A stretch of DNA of 64,000 nucleotides. Origin: Candidatus Heimdallarchaeota archaeon (lineage in GTDB: Archaea > Asgardarchaeota > Heimdallarchaeia > Heimdallarchaeales > Heimdallarchaeaceae). Both the position numbers and the translations under genes were made by a program. The stretch spans positions 19,471 to 83,470 of the forward strand of contig JAEOSZ010000055.1 in assembly GCA_016840095.1 (NCBI GenBank), written 5' to 3'. The stretch's first letter is position 1. Every line of letters begins with the position of its first letter. The notes beneath the pieces are model-generated. The model searched no databases and was not told the origin of the DNA. It saw only the letters and a list, made by a program, of their open reading frames with translations. Positions 34,801 to 44,336 of this stretch are shown here, in pieces.

Positions 34801-35454
34801 TCATTTAATTATTCTCTTTATGATGTCTTGTGAATTTTTCACGAATATGTCTTCAAACATGCTTCTAGGTATTCCAGAACCTAAAGCAGTTTTTTCTCTC
34901 AAGTTCTCACTTATGTAATCTCTTGGTTGGTGAGAGTCTGTATTAAGAATTAATTTAGCTCCTGTTTTCATTGCTAAATCAGCTACAAGTCCATTTCCAA
35001 GTGAGTGCCCTCCTCTTGTTGTTATCTCAAGGAATACTTCATTGTCTTTTGCTAATTGAGCATCCTTGAAAGTTATAATTCCTGGATGAGCTAATATATC
35101 CACATCTGGACACTTTAAAGCTGTTTTATTGGTCCCCTCAATAACTGGTTCAACTACAGTTTCACCATGAACAACAACTAGAAAATTTCTTTGCTTTGCT
35201 TTTCTTGCCAATTCTGGAATCTGCTTTGGAAGAACATGAGTTATCTCTACCCCAGGAAGGAAAGTGATGTATTCCTCAAAATCATATCTGATTTTGTCTA
35301 GGCTATTTAGAACATGATCAATATTAGAAGAATCAACATGATCTGTTATGGCAACTGCATCTAAACCTCTCACAATTACTCTTCTAAGGTGTTCAGCGGG
35401 AGTCAGAACTCCATCAGAAAGAAGAGTATGAGTGTGAAAATCAGTTAATTTCAT
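34801..35454 (-). CDS. PHP-domain phosphoesterase
   Basis: A 217-residue metal-dependent hydrolase. The PHP motifs are complete: DFHTHTLLSDG at the N terminus, AITDHVD, GVEITHV, VVVHGE, LAHPGII and LNTDSHQPRDY near the C terminus, giving the His/Asp set for a trinuclear metal centre. Members act as histidinol-phosphatases, nucleases or small-molecule phosphoesterases; the substrate is not clear here. It is upstream of the oxidoreductase gene, which begins right after its stop codon. ATG 35454 gives MKLTDFHTHT, a normal start. Confidence 0.8.
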   Translation of the reverse strand: MKLTDFHTHTLLSDGVLTPAEHLRRVIVRGLDAVAITDHVDSSNIDHVLNSLDKIRYDFEEYITFLPGVEITHVLPKQIPELARKAKQRNFLVVVHGETVVEPVIEGTNKTALKCPDVDILAHPGIITFKDAQLAKDNEVFLEITTRGGHSLGNGLVADLAMKTGAKLILNTDSHQPRDYISENLREKTALGSGIPRSMFEDIFVKNSQDIIKRIIK

Positions 35455-35509
35455 AGCTGATTAATTTCATGTTAATATTTGAAATTTGTGTTGAAAAAAG
35501 AAAAAAAAA

Positions 35510-37294
35510 TTAAGAGAGTAACTCTTCAAGCTCATTAACTTTGGTACTCAAATAGTTAATACCCTTATTCCAGAAATTTGGATCATCTAAATCTATACCA
35601 ACTTCTCCAAGCATCTCTGCTGGAGTCTTAGAAGTACCTACTGAAAGGATTTTTGTAAGCTTTGGAACAAACTCCTGTCCTTCTTCTAAGTACATCTGGT
35701 AGAGAGCTATAACAAGTAAATTTGACAAATTATATGCATAAACGTAGAAAGGCACATGGATGAAATGACTCACAACGCTCCAATAACTGGCATAATCTTC
35801 CTTGATATCGGTCATTGAATTCCCAAACATCTTTTGCATTTCTTCAACGAAAGTTTCCTTATAATCATTTGCAGTAGGTAGTTTCTCCTTCATCAGTTCA
35901 TGAATTCTGGATTCAAAATGATAGAAAGCATTTTGTCTATGAGAGGTCGAAAAATTACCTTCAATATGATTTGCTAATAGTGAAATTCTGTCTTCTTTAG
36001 AAAGATCTTGTTTCATCAAATAATCAAAAGTAATCATTTCATTAAAAACTGAAGCAATCTCTGCTACAGCTAAAGATGAGTCAATGTTTGTGAATGTTTG
36101 ATTTTGTTGTATGTAATAGTGGTGTATGGCATGACCTAGTTCATGAGCTAAAGTTAGTACAGATTCAATGTCATTGGTATAATTGACAAATACAAAAGGA
36201 TACATCTTTTGCTTTCCATAACTGCAGAAGGCTCCACCTTGCTTACCTTTTCTAGGTGTAACATCAATATGTTTTCTTTTATACATTTCATCTACGATAT
36301 CAGCAAACTCAGGATTAAACTTACCATTGGCTATTTTGACTAATTCAATACCTTCTTTGTAAGTATATTTCTTTTCTACTTCACCGAATGGAGCATAAAG
36401 ATCAGACATTCTTAATTTTTCTAAACCTAATATCTTCTTCTTCAGATTGTAGTATTTCTCAACAATATAGTTGCTTTCTGAAGTAACCTTTCCTAGTGTT
36501 TCTACTGATTTGTCACTTACTTCATTTTCAACATTTCTCAAAGAAATAGGTTTGTTATAATTTCTTCTTTTATTTTCAAGTCCCCAATCTTTCATAACAT
36601 TATTGTAAATATGAGTAAAGACTAATTCATTGTTCTCAAATTCAGAAACTAGGGTTTTGAGTGCTCTGTATCTAACTTCTGGGTCTTTGTTATACATGAA
36701 AGCAAATAGCTCAGAACCAGTATATTGTTTAACTTCTCCTTCAAATTCGAAGTCATAGATGAAACCACTCTCTATCTCATTGTATAATTTGATAAAACCA
36801 CTTTTTCCAGAGATGTTCTTCATCAAGATGATTTGTTCTTCTTTCTCTGATAACTGATGAGGTTTTTGTTTTCTATTGTATTCCAAATCATGTTTATAGT
36901 TAACTAATTCAGGAGATGCTAACAAATCAATGAATTTTTCATCAGTAATTTCGTTGAGTTCTAGATAGAAAAATAGCGTTTCTTCATTTATTTTTGAACC
37001 AAATTCCTGCACTTGAGAGTACAGATTCTTTACCTCATCTTTAAGAGATTTAGTTGAATATTGTAAAGAAGAAAACAGGTAAATATAGAATTTCTTTTCA
37101 TGAATCTCTTCAAACAGCTTATACCATTCTGCTAACTGTTGAGGTTTGAGATTAGGATTAGTTAAATTTCCTTTAACAGTTTTACTGAAATTTTCTGCAA
37201 GTTTTTCAATTTCTTTTTTATCTGCATCGATTTTAGAATCATTAATATCTGAGTACAAATCAGATAAATCCCAAGCCAGTATTTCTTCTGTCAT
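35510..37294 (-). CDS. pepF: M3-family oligoendopeptidase F
   Basis: A 594-residue cytosolic zinc peptidase. The active site is LAHELGHAIHHYY (HExxH) around residue 390, with the third ligand in SVFNEMITFD shortly after. The N-terminal half is the helical cage typical of thimet-type/PepF peptidases and the length is normal for the family. It cuts peptides of roughly 7-17 residues, completing breakdown of imported or proteasome-made peptides. It is a single gene on the minus strand; the TldD/TldE protease pair is the next group upstream. Confidence 0.9.
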   Translation of the reverse strand: MTEEILAWDLSDLYSDINDSKIDADKKEIEKLAENFSKTVKGNLTNPNLKPQQLAEWYKLFEEIHEKKFYIYLFSSLQYSTKSLKDEVKNLYSQVQEFGSKINEETLFFYLELNEITDEKFIDLLASPELVNYKHDLEYNRKQKPHQLSEKEEQIILMKNISGKSGFIKLYNEIESGFIYDFEFEGEVKQYTGSELFAFMYNKDPEVRYRALKTLVSEFENNELVFTHIYNNVMKDWGLENKRRNYNKPISLRNVENEVSDKSVETLGKVTSESNYIVEKYYNLKKKILGLEKLRMSDLYAPFGEVEKKYTYKEGIELVKIANGKFNPEFADIVDEMYKRKHIDVTPRKGKQGGAFCSYGKQKMYPFVFVNYTNDIESVLTLAHELGHAIHHYYIQQNQTFTNIDSSLAVAEIASVFNEMITFDYLMKQDLSKEDRISLLANHIEGNFSTSHRQNAFYHFESRIHELMKEKLPTANDYKETFVEEMQKMFGNSMTDIKEDYASYWSVVSHFIHVPFYVYAYNLSNLLVIALYQMYLEEGQEFVPKLTKILSVGTSKTPAEMLGEVGIDLDDPNFWNKGINYLSTKVNELEELLS

Positions 37295-37431
37295 AAATTG
37301 CTTGAAATTTTAGTGTTTAAGAATTTTTGTAATTTGAAGAAATAATAACAACTCCTAGTTTTCAAAGAATAGAGCAATTTAATATAATTTGAATGAACAA
37401 AAATAGAAAAAAAAGAGATTTGACAGATGCA

Positions 37432-38781
37432 CTAATTTGTTGCAGCTGTAATATCTATATCATCTATTAGCACATGAGGTATAAAAGTTGGAACTTCAAC
37501 TTCCCAGCTTTTAATTTGTTTAATTTCCTTTCCAAGAGCTGAGATATTTTTGAATATATTATGCATTGTATCACTGATTCTTAACTCTCTAACAGGTTTA
37601 GAGATTTCTCCATTTTCTACAAGAAACATACCGTCTCTTGGAATAGAAGAGAATATTCCATCAGCATAGCTGGTAAACCTTGTATACCAGTTGTTAGTAA
37701 TATATAGAGTTGGTTTTCCTTTAGTTAATTCTAGTAATTCATCAAAAGAATGCTCTCCTGGTTCGAAGAAAACATTGGTATTCTCTGGAGCAATAAGTCC
37801 TGCATTTCCAGTACTTGTAGTACCAGCTTTTTTAGCAGTTGATGTATTATGAATAAAACCTTTCAGTATACCTTTTTCAACAATAACATTTCGACCAGTT
37901 GGATGACCTTCGTCATCAAAGGATTTAGATCCTAATCCATTTGGTAGAAGTGCATCATCATAAACAGAAACATTTTCTGGTCCTATTGATTCTCCAATTT
38001 TATCTTTTAGCCATGAAAATCCTATTTCTACATTGAAAGGATTTGCTGCTCTGGGAGTGGCTGCAACAATATCTGCTGCAACTCTAGGTTCTAACAGAAT
38101 ACTATATCTTCCTGGTTTTCCATTGGTTCCACTAGTAGACATCTTAGCTATTTCTCCTGCTCTTGCACCAGCTTTTTCGAAATCAACTTTGGATGAAAGC
38201 CTTCCCACATCGACATTCGCACCTGAACTGGTATCATCAATAAATGATCTGATACTAAATTCATAACTTGTAGAATTCTCCGAAATACTCGCTCCTTTTG
38301 AGGAAAGAAGATGATCTTCTCTTGCTTCCCAAACAAGTACACCAGCAGATCTCTTAGCACCTTCTGCTTCAGCTGCGTTTATTGCTTCTTGAACTCTATC
38401 AATTGATTGATCATGGAATTCAATAAAATCTGAATCAACTAAATATTCAATCGTTGGATAACTAAAAGGACCATCAGATATACCAAAATAGTTCTGATTT
38501 TGTGGTAAGGAGTTTGATAGTTTTTCTAAGGATTCAAGTGCAGCAACAATAGAATCATCAGAAAGATCCTCTATATCTACAGCTACAGTTTTAGACTTTT
38601 TAGCAGCAAAAACACTTAATTGAAGTGATGCCCAGTTTTTGGCAATTGTTATTTGACTATCAGCAAACCGTAACTGAGATCGATTCCCTCTAGTTGCTGA
38701 TATAACAAAATCATCAAATTCTAATGAATTGAGCTTATTTGCTGTAAAATCTAGTATATTTTCGATATCAATTTTTCCCAT
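37432..38781 (-). CDS. tldE: TldE/PmbA metalloprotease subunit
   Basis: About 449 residues. It is the non-catalytic partner of TldD: the family fold is clear (SILLEPRVAADIVAATPRAA, DDEGHPTGRNVIVEKGILKG, HNTSTAKKAGTTSTGNAG) but there is no HExxxH motif. In bacteria and archaea TldD and TldE form a heterodimer that digests unfolded peptides inside a narrow chamber. The ATG at 38781 sits five bases after AGGTGA, part of which is the TldD stop codon; the frame extends to GTG 38790. The overlap couples translation of the two subunits. Confidence 0.88.
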   Translation of the reverse strand: MGKIDIENILDFTANKLNSLEFDDFVISATRGNRSQLRFADSQITIAKNWASLQLSVFAAKKSKTVAVDIEDLSDDSIVAALESLEKLSNSLPQNQNYFGISDGPFSYPTIEYLVDSDFIEFHDQSIDRVQEAINAAEAEGAKRSAGVLVWEAREDHLLSSKGASISENSTSYEFSIRSFIDDTSSGANVDVGRLSSKVDFEKAGARAGEIAKMSTSGTNGKPGRYSILLEPRVAADIVAATPRAANPFNVEIGFSWLKDKIGESIGPENVSVYDDALLPNGLGSKSFDDEGHPTGRNVIVEKGILKGFIHNTSTAKKAGTTSTGNAGLIAPENTNVFFEPGEHSFDELLELTKGKPTLYITNNWYTRFTSYADGIFSSIPRDGMFLVENGEISKPVRELRISDTMHNIFKNISALGKEIKQIKSWEVEVPTFIPHVLIDDIDITAATN

Positions 38782-38786
38782 AATCT

Positions 38787-40235
38787 TCACCTGACCTCCA
38801 CATCTCTTATCCTCATAAAGGAACCTCCATGATAGACTGGAGCACCTTGCATAGGATCACCTTTTCCACATGTTGCAGCATCAAATTCAAGATATTTTTC
38901 TTTAGCTACTGCATCAACTGATCCCCACAACTTAGGAGTAGTAGTTTCAAAAACTGGTCTTCGAACTAGATGTTTGATTTCACCATTTTCAATGAGGTAT
39001 GCTTCTAATCCAACATATTTAGAATGATATCTTCTGTCATCTATGTTCCATTCAGTGAAATTATTCATTAGAACACCAAGTTTAATGTCTTCGAATAATT
39101 CTTCATATTCGAATGTTCCCGGTGCTAAGTAAGTATTTGCCATTCTTGGAATTGGTTCTCTGTTAAATCCAATTGCTCTTGCAGCTGCTGTGCTGTTTGT
39201 ATTCATCCACGCTGCACTTTCTCTGTTATGTAGCATTTCATCAAAAATACCTTTATTATGTAAATATCGAGGACCAGCTTTTACACCTTCATCATCGTAC
39301 AGATAGTACCCATAAGATCCTTCCAAAGTAGGATCATCAATGATAGTTACATATTCAGAACCTATTTGCTGTCCAATCATGTCTTCCTTCAGATAACTTT
39401 CACCAGCTTGAGCTCCTTCTCTCCCTAGGATACGATCTCCCTCAGTAGGATGACCTGTGTTCTCATGACACATAATACCTATTACATTCGGACCTACAAC
39501 ATAATCTATTATTCCCTTTGGAGCTTCCTTTGAATCAGTTACTATTTTACTTAAGGTAGTTGCTTCTTTGTTAGCATACTCTTCAATTTTCCAGAAATCC
39601 AAAGATTCTAAACCTCCAGTTTTTCCTTTTTGAATCATGAGTTGTTCTTTTGAACCAGTGGTAGGATTGACAGCTACTAATAATCCAAATAGCTCTATCC
39701 TATCTATCTCACTTTCAATCTTAGCTCCTTCATTTGTAACAATATACTTCTTTTCTGTGCTATCGAGCATTTGAAAGAATCTGAAAGGTATAACTGCATT
39801 TGTTTTAAGTTCAGCAAGTTGTTTGTCCATTTCCATCAATCTGTTAATCTTTGATTCCGGATCAACTTGCAATGGTCGTTTACCAGTTTCACCAAGTGAA
39901 TCATATTTCACTTCATGAACTTTTTCATCACTAAAAATAATCTTTTTGGATCTTCTTTTACCAGTAGCTTCTGCCATTTTAGTTGCAAAAGCAACTGCAA
40001 TATTCATCTCTTCCTTTGTCATTTCATTGAAACTAGCGAAACCCACTCCTCCATCTTTGAGTACTCTAATACCTATACCATTGAATCTTTGAAAGCCACC
40101 TAATTCAGGGATACCATTTTTAAGAATACTAACATTGGTAGAGTCTTTCACATATCTTGCTTCAATATACTTTGCACCAAGTTTTTCTCCTTCTTCTATA
40201 GCTTTATCTGCTAAATCATATGAGCTTGAAGGCAT
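38787..40235 (-). CDS. tldD: TldD zinc metalloprotease, catalytic subunit
   Basis: A 482-residue catalytic subunit. IGIMCHENTGHPTEGDRILG contains the HExxxH zinc motif peculiar to the TldD family, followed by GSYGYYLYDDEGV; the third ligand is expected as a Cys near the C terminus (DAATCGKGDPMQG). Together with TldE (next gene) it forms a cytosolic peptidase. The operon starts here behind a TATA box 20 nt upstream (40256-40266). In bacteria the pair also matures microcins; here general peptide turnover is more likely, as with PepF downstream. Confidence 0.9.
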   Translation of the reverse strand: MPSSSYDLADKAIEEGEKLGAKYIEARYVKDSTNVSILKNGIPELGGFQRFNGIGIRVLKDGGVGFASFNEMTKEEMNIAVAFATKMAEATGKRRSKKIIFSDEKVHEVKYDSLGETGKRPLQVDPESKINRLMEMDKQLAELKTNAVIPFRFFQMLDSTEKKYIVTNEGAKIESEIDRIELFGLLVAVNPTTGSKEQLMIQKGKTGGLESLDFWKIEEYANKEATTLSKIVTDSKEAPKGIIDYVVGPNVIGIMCHENTGHPTEGDRILGREGAQAGESYLKEDMIGQQIGSEYVTIIDDPTLEGSYGYYLYDDEGVKAGPRYLHNKGIFDEMLHNRESAAWMNTNSTAAARAIGFNREPIPRMANTYLAPGTFEYEELFEDIKLGVLMNNFTEWNIDDRRYHSKYVGLEAYLIENGEIKHLVRRPVFETTTPKLWGSVDAVAKEKYLEFDAATCGKGDPMQGAPVYHGGSFMRIRDVEVR

Positions 40236-40255
40236 GTTCGGAAATTAAGAAAGGA

Positions 40256-40266
40256 TATATTTAAAG
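40256..40266 (-). promoter_or_regulatory. TATA box of the tldD-tldE operon
   Basis: On the minus strand CTTTAAATATA ends 20 nt before the ATG at 40235, consistent with a leaderless transcript. Confidence 0.55.
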
Positions 40267-40357
40267 CTATTCGAAAACTAATTGTGCAAAATAGGTGCTA
40301 AATATTTTTAATATACTCATTCTAATAACTGCCATTCATAACTGAAGGTTTGAATAG

Positions 40358-42037
40358 ATGTCTAAAATCGCCACAAAAAATTCTGTTGTTGAGGGAGTAG
40401 AATTAGCAGGTGCAAAGATTCAGAAAAGAATAGTTTCTCTAGATTTTCAAAGAGGTTTAGCTATTTTTCTTATGGTTTTCTTTCATTCACTTCAACATTT
40501 GTATGATATAGGATGGGCAACAAATGTTGATGAACTTTTCAAGATGAATATTCTTGTAATTCTCAGTGTCATTCTTATGGCTTTTTTTACTGGTTGGGCT
40601 GGTTACTTTCTAATAATTTCTGCAATTGTTAATGCTTTGGCTATGTCAAAAAGAGCATCAAGAGGTCACAAACCTGCTCAGATATTAGCTAAGCAAATTC
40701 TAACAGGTCTTGGTATTTTATTTGCTGCAATGCTTACTGAAGGTTTGTTTGGATATTATGGCTATTTGGGAAGTGGATTGAGAACAGGAAATTGGACTTC
40801 TTCAAGGTTTCTTCAAACTTTCGTAGGTAGATCATTCTTCATGATGGAAACTTTACAAACTATAGGGTGGTGTATGATGATCACTGGTGTAATTCATTTT
40901 CTACTTATAAGAAGTGGTGGTTTCAAAAAAATTAAACGAAATATCATCATTTATGCAATTTTAACATTAGTAATTATTGTATTGAGTCCTGTAATGTGGA
41001 ATTGGACAGATAACATGAATTGGGGAGGATATTATAATCTTAACTTCTTCTCTGAAATAAGTGTTGATAGTAGATATTATACTAGTTTTAGGTGGCCAAA
41101 TGAGTTTGATCAGTATAAAATTGGTACTTTTAAAGCTAGTTTCTTCTCTTTACTAACAGGTGATCTCGAACCATTATTTCCATTTATGTCAACTTCCTTT
41201 CTAGGAGCACTAATTGGTACAATTTTAGCTAAAGAAGATCCCCCAGAAAGACTTCCATTTTATGGTGCAATGACAGCACTTGGATTTATTGCTACCGGTG
41301 CAATTCTTATAGCAGCAGGACTGCCCTTTGATTTTACATGGTATAGACCAATGATGTCCTATTTCTTGATTTTAATGGGGACATGGGTAGGTGTCATATC
41401 ATTACTGCTGTACAAAGTAGAATACAGAGGAAAGCCTAATAAATTTGCTAAAAGAAGAGTTGTTAGTTTGATGCGTCTTTGGGGAATTATCTCTTTAACA
41501 ATTTTTTCACTACAAATATTTTCACTTTTTCCTAGATGGGTACTGAGTTTCTTGTTAAAAGATGTAAATTTAGTAAATCAAAGACTACCTTTTGGTCAGG
41601 AAGGATTTGTTTTGCTTATCTGCTTCTATATTCTGTTTGCATACCATTTTCTAGTAAAACTTTGGAGCAAATTTAACTTCAATTATTCTTTTGAATGGTT
41701 CATAATAAGATTCTCAAGTATTGGTTCTGGACAAGATGTTTCTCAGAGATTAAATGTTGACACTGTAATGAATAAAACAGAATGGTATAGTTTTAAGAGA
41801 GAAGAGGTTTATCGCGTTTCTGCAATTATCTTATGTATTCTACTAGGCTTCTTAGGGATGCACAGATTTTACATAAACAATACAGATTCTAATTTGTTAG
41901 GAATTCAGAAATTAAAATTAAAAAATAAGAAGATAGGTTTTGTTTATCTACTTACTGGAGGACTTCTGTTTGCTGGCGTAATTTATGATTTGTATCTTAT
42001 TATTAATAGCAAAGAACCTTTCAATATGAAATGGTAA
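40358..42037 (+). CDS. HGSNAT/DUF1624-like acyltransferase fused to a TM2 domain
   Basis: A 559-residue membrane protein. The front 430 residues have about ten helices and start with RIVSLDFQRGLAIFLMVFFH, the same signature as the enzyme at 3559-4881. After a soluble linker (about 440-475) the last 75 residues form a TM2 domain: SAIILCILLGFLGMHRFYIN and then a second helix pair, with the GxHRFY turn that defines the family. TM2 proteins in eukaryotes and bacteria are linked to membrane signalling and traffic, but no biochemical role is firm. The fusion suggests the TM2 part recruits or regulates the acyltransferase. The gene stands alone. Confidence 0.7.
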   Translation: MSKIATKNSVVEGVELAGAKIQKRIVSLDFQRGLAIFLMVFFHSLQHLYDIGWATNVDELFKMNILVILSVILMAFFTGWAGYFLIISAIVNALAMSKRASRGHKPAQILAKQILTGLGILFAAMLTEGLFGYYGYLGSGLRTGNWTSSRFLQTFVGRSFFMMETLQTIGWCMMITGVIHFLLIRSGGFKKIKRNIIIYAILTLVIIVLSPVMWNWTDNMNWGGYYNLNFFSEISVDSRYYTSFRWPNEFDQYKIGTFKASFFSLLTGDLEPLFPFMSTSFLGALIGTILAKEDPPERLPFYGAMTALGFIATGAILIAAGLPFDFTWYRPMMSYFLILMGTWVGVISLLLYKVEYRGKPNKFAKRRVVSLMRLWGIISLTIFSLQIFSLFPRWVLSFLLKDVNLVNQRLPFGQEGFVLLICFYILFAYHFLVKLWSKFNFNYSFEWFIIRFSSIGSGQDVSQRLNVDTVMNKTEWYSFKREEVYRVSAIILCILLGFLGMHRFYINNTDSNLLGIQKLKLKNKKIGFVYLLTGGLLFAGVIYDLYLIINSKEPFNMKW

Positions 42038-42128
42038 GAACTTCTTTCCTTCTTTCTTTTTTGGTTGAGCGATACTTTATTAAATTACAGACCAAATTAA
42101 TTGAATTAGAACATATGGAGTAAGAACT

Positions 42129-42956
42129 ATGGTTTTAGCTACATGGCAGATCATATTGATAGGTACTGGTGCTTCTCTGTTTGCAGGTTTAGCAACAGCA
42201 TTTGGAGCTATTCCTGTCTTTTTCAAGAAAGATATTAGTGATAAAACGTTAGATTTGTTACTTGGATTTGCTGCAGGGGTGATGCTTGCTGCTTCAGCTT
42301 TTAGTCTTTTAGTGCCAGCTCTAAACTTAGATCCTGTTCCATTTGGACCCAAATTTGAGTTAGATACTATCTGGTTAGTTGTTATTGGTGTTGTAATAGG
42401 AGCGGTTTTCATAGACATCATAGACAAATGGGCTCCTCATGAACATTTTATTTCTGGTCCAGAAGGAAAGATGTCCAAACGGTTAGCTGCTACATGGTTG
42501 TTTATTATAGCAATTACTATTCATAATTTCCCAGAAGGTTTAGCAGTTGGTGTTAGTTTTGGAAATGGAGATGTTGCAGAAGGTTCAGTTGTTGCTATTG
42601 CTATTGGTTTACAAAATATCCCTGAAGGTACGGCTGTTGCAATGCCACTCTTAAGAGAAGGTTATTCAAAGAAAAAAGCGTTCATGATAGCAGCACTATC
42701 TGGATTGGTTGAACCACTTGGAGCAATTCTAGGTGTTGCTGCAGTTTCTATTGCTCAATTTTTCCTTGCATTTGGAATGGCTTTTGCAGCTGGAGCAATG
42801 ATTTTTGTAGTTATTGACGAGATTATACCTGAAACGCATGGAAAAGAATATGCTAGACTGGTTACTTTTGGAGTCATTGTTGGATTCGTAATAATGATGT
42901 TCTTGGATAATTTCATAGAACCCTTATTAGCTGACTTAATAGGTCCAATAACGTGA
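42129..42956 (+). CDS. ZIP-family divalent metal transporter
   Basis: A 275-residue protein with eight helices. The binuclear metal centre of ZIP transporters is complete: ITIHNFPEGLAVGVSFGNGD in helix 4 and GLQNIPEGTAVAMPLL in helix 5, with IDEIIPETHG further on. FAAGVMLAASAFSLLVPAL is helix 2. It imports zinc or iron. The His-rich loop is short (PHEHF). It resembles bacterial ZupT in length. It is convergent with gdhA; a hairpin between them may end both transcripts. Confidence 0.88.
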   Translation: MVLATWQIILIGTGASLFAGLATAFGAIPVFFKKDISDKTLDLLLGFAAGVMLAASAFSLLVPALNLDPVPFGPKFELDTIWLVVIGVVIGAVFIDIIDKWAPHEHFISGPEGKMSKRLAATWLFIIAITIHNFPEGLAVGVSFGNGDVAEGSVVAIAIGLQNIPEGTAVAMPLLREGYSKKKAFMIAALSGLVEPLGAILGVAAVSIAQFFLAFGMAFAAGAMIFVVIDEIIPETHGKEYARLVTFGVIVGFVIMMFLDNFIEPLLADLIGPIT

Positions 42957-42984
42957 CACCCAACAAGGGAAAATTTAGAATAAA

Positions 42985-43011
42985 GAATTAAGGATAAATT
43001 CCCCTTAATTC
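42985..43011. terminator. Bidirectional terminator hairpin
   Basis: GAATTAAGG (42985-42993) and CCTTAATTC (43003-43011) form a 9-bp stem with a nine-base loop between convergent genes. The stem includes the gdhA stop codon, and AT-rich sequence follows on both sides. Confidence 0.5.
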
Positions 43012-44262
43012 ATATTGTTTAACTATTGTTTCTAGAGCAACTGTATAAGCTGATAATCTCATATCATTAATACAGCATTCATCAGCGTGATCAAAGATTT
43101 TATCAAAAGCTCTTACCATGATTTCTTCTAACTTGCTATTTACTTCTTCTTCTGTCCAGAATAATGCATCATTTCCTTGAACCCATTCAAAGTAACTTAC
43201 AGTAACACCACCTGCATTAGCTAGGATATCAGGTAAAACTAGAACATTATTATCTTTCAGAATTTCATCTGCTCCTGGTGTAGTTGGTCCATTTGCTCCT
43301 TCTGCAACAATCTTTGCTTTAACAGTGTGAGCATTATATTTAGTAATTACACTTTCAACTGCACACGGAGCTAGAACATCAACTTCCAAAGCAAATAACT
43401 CATCGTTTGTAATATCTTTAGTTGAGTGTTGATAACCAACAACTGAACGATCTGAATTGTCTGGATTTTCATATACATATTTGTACAAATCTTCTACATC
43501 GAATCCATTTTCGTTGTAGATACCACCTTTCCAATCAGAAACACCTACAACTTTAGCTCCATTTTCAGCAATTATTCTAGCAAACCATGAACCTACATTT
43601 CCAAATCCTTGAACTGCTACAGTAGCACCTTCCATCTCTATTCCTAATCTCTTCATAGCTTGACGAGTTACAAAATAGACTCCTCTTCCTGTTGCAGCAG
43701 CTCTGCCAAGAGAACCACCAAGCTCAACAGGTTTACCAGTAACTACTCCTAATGCAGAATGGCCACCCCACATCGAGTAGGTGTCATAAATCCAAGCCAT
43801 TTCTCTAGCTGATGTGTTGATATCTGGAGCTGGAATGTCACTTCTAGGATTAAAGACATTGATCATCTGGTGAGTGTATCTTCTGGTTACTTTTTCAATT
43901 TCTTTTAGTGACATTTCTCTTGGGTTACAGATAACTCCACCTTTTGCTCCGGAATATGGTAAACCTACAATTGCACATTTGAAAGTCATCCAAAAGGCAA
44001 GAGCCATAACTTCCTCTCTAGTTACATGAGGACTGAATCTTATTCCTCCTTTGTTTGGAAGATTTTCATTGTGATGTACTCGAAAACCTGTGAATATCTC
44101 AACTCGTCCATCATCCATAACTACTGGAAAATTAGTTTCAACTATTCTAATTGGATGTTTTAGAATTTTCATGATATTCTCATCAATATCCAGAACTTCA
44201 CCTACTTTTTCTAGCTGTTTAACAGCCATCCTCCATGGATCAATAGCATGCTCTTCTGTCAT
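42988..44262 (-). CDS. gdhA: Glutamate dehydrogenase (Glu/Leu/Phe/Val dehydrogenase family)
   Basis: A 424-residue cytosolic enzyme of the hexameric archaeal type. NKGGIRFSPHVTREEVMALA and FKCAIVGLPYSGAKGGV hold the substrate-binding Lys residues; IPAPDINTSAREMAWIYD has the catalytic Asp; VAVQGFGNVGSWFARII is the dinucleotide fold. It interconverts glutamate with 2-oxoglutarate plus ammonia. Together with the branched-chain aminotransferase at 49269 it could run amino-acid deamination. Cofactor preference cannot be read reliably. The ATG at 44262 gives MTEEHAIDPWRMAV, a normal N terminus. Confidence 0.93.
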   Translation of the reverse strand: MTEEHAIDPWRMAVKQLEKVGEVLDIDENIMKILKHPIRIVETNFPVVMDDGRVEIFTGFRVHHNENLPNKGGIRFSPHVTREEVMALAFWMTFKCAIVGLPYSGAKGGVICNPREMSLKEIEKVTRRYTHQMINVFNPRSDIPAPDINTSAREMAWIYDTYSMWGGHSALGVVTGKPVELGGSLGRAAATGRGVYFVTRQAMKRLGIEMEGATVAVQGFGNVGSWFARIIAENGAKVVGVSDWKGGIYNENGFDVEDLYKYVYENPDNSDRSVVGYQHSTKDITNDELFALEVDVLAPCAVESVITKYNAHTVKAKIVAEGANGPTTPGADEILKDNNVLVLPDILANAGGVTVSYFEWVQGNDALFWTEEEVNSKLEEIMVRAFDKIFDHADECCINDMRLSAYTVALETIVKQYELRGIYP

Positions 44263-44336
44263 GAGTAACTCAAAAACTGTTCTTTTTTTAAATTTTCTTA
44301 CTATACTAAGTTTGTTTGGTCCAAGTTAAGAAAAAT

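Noticed and set aside
42080..42427. 115-codon frame opposite the ZIP transporter gene
   Set aside because: It is the antisense shadow of a protein with complete metal-site motifs.
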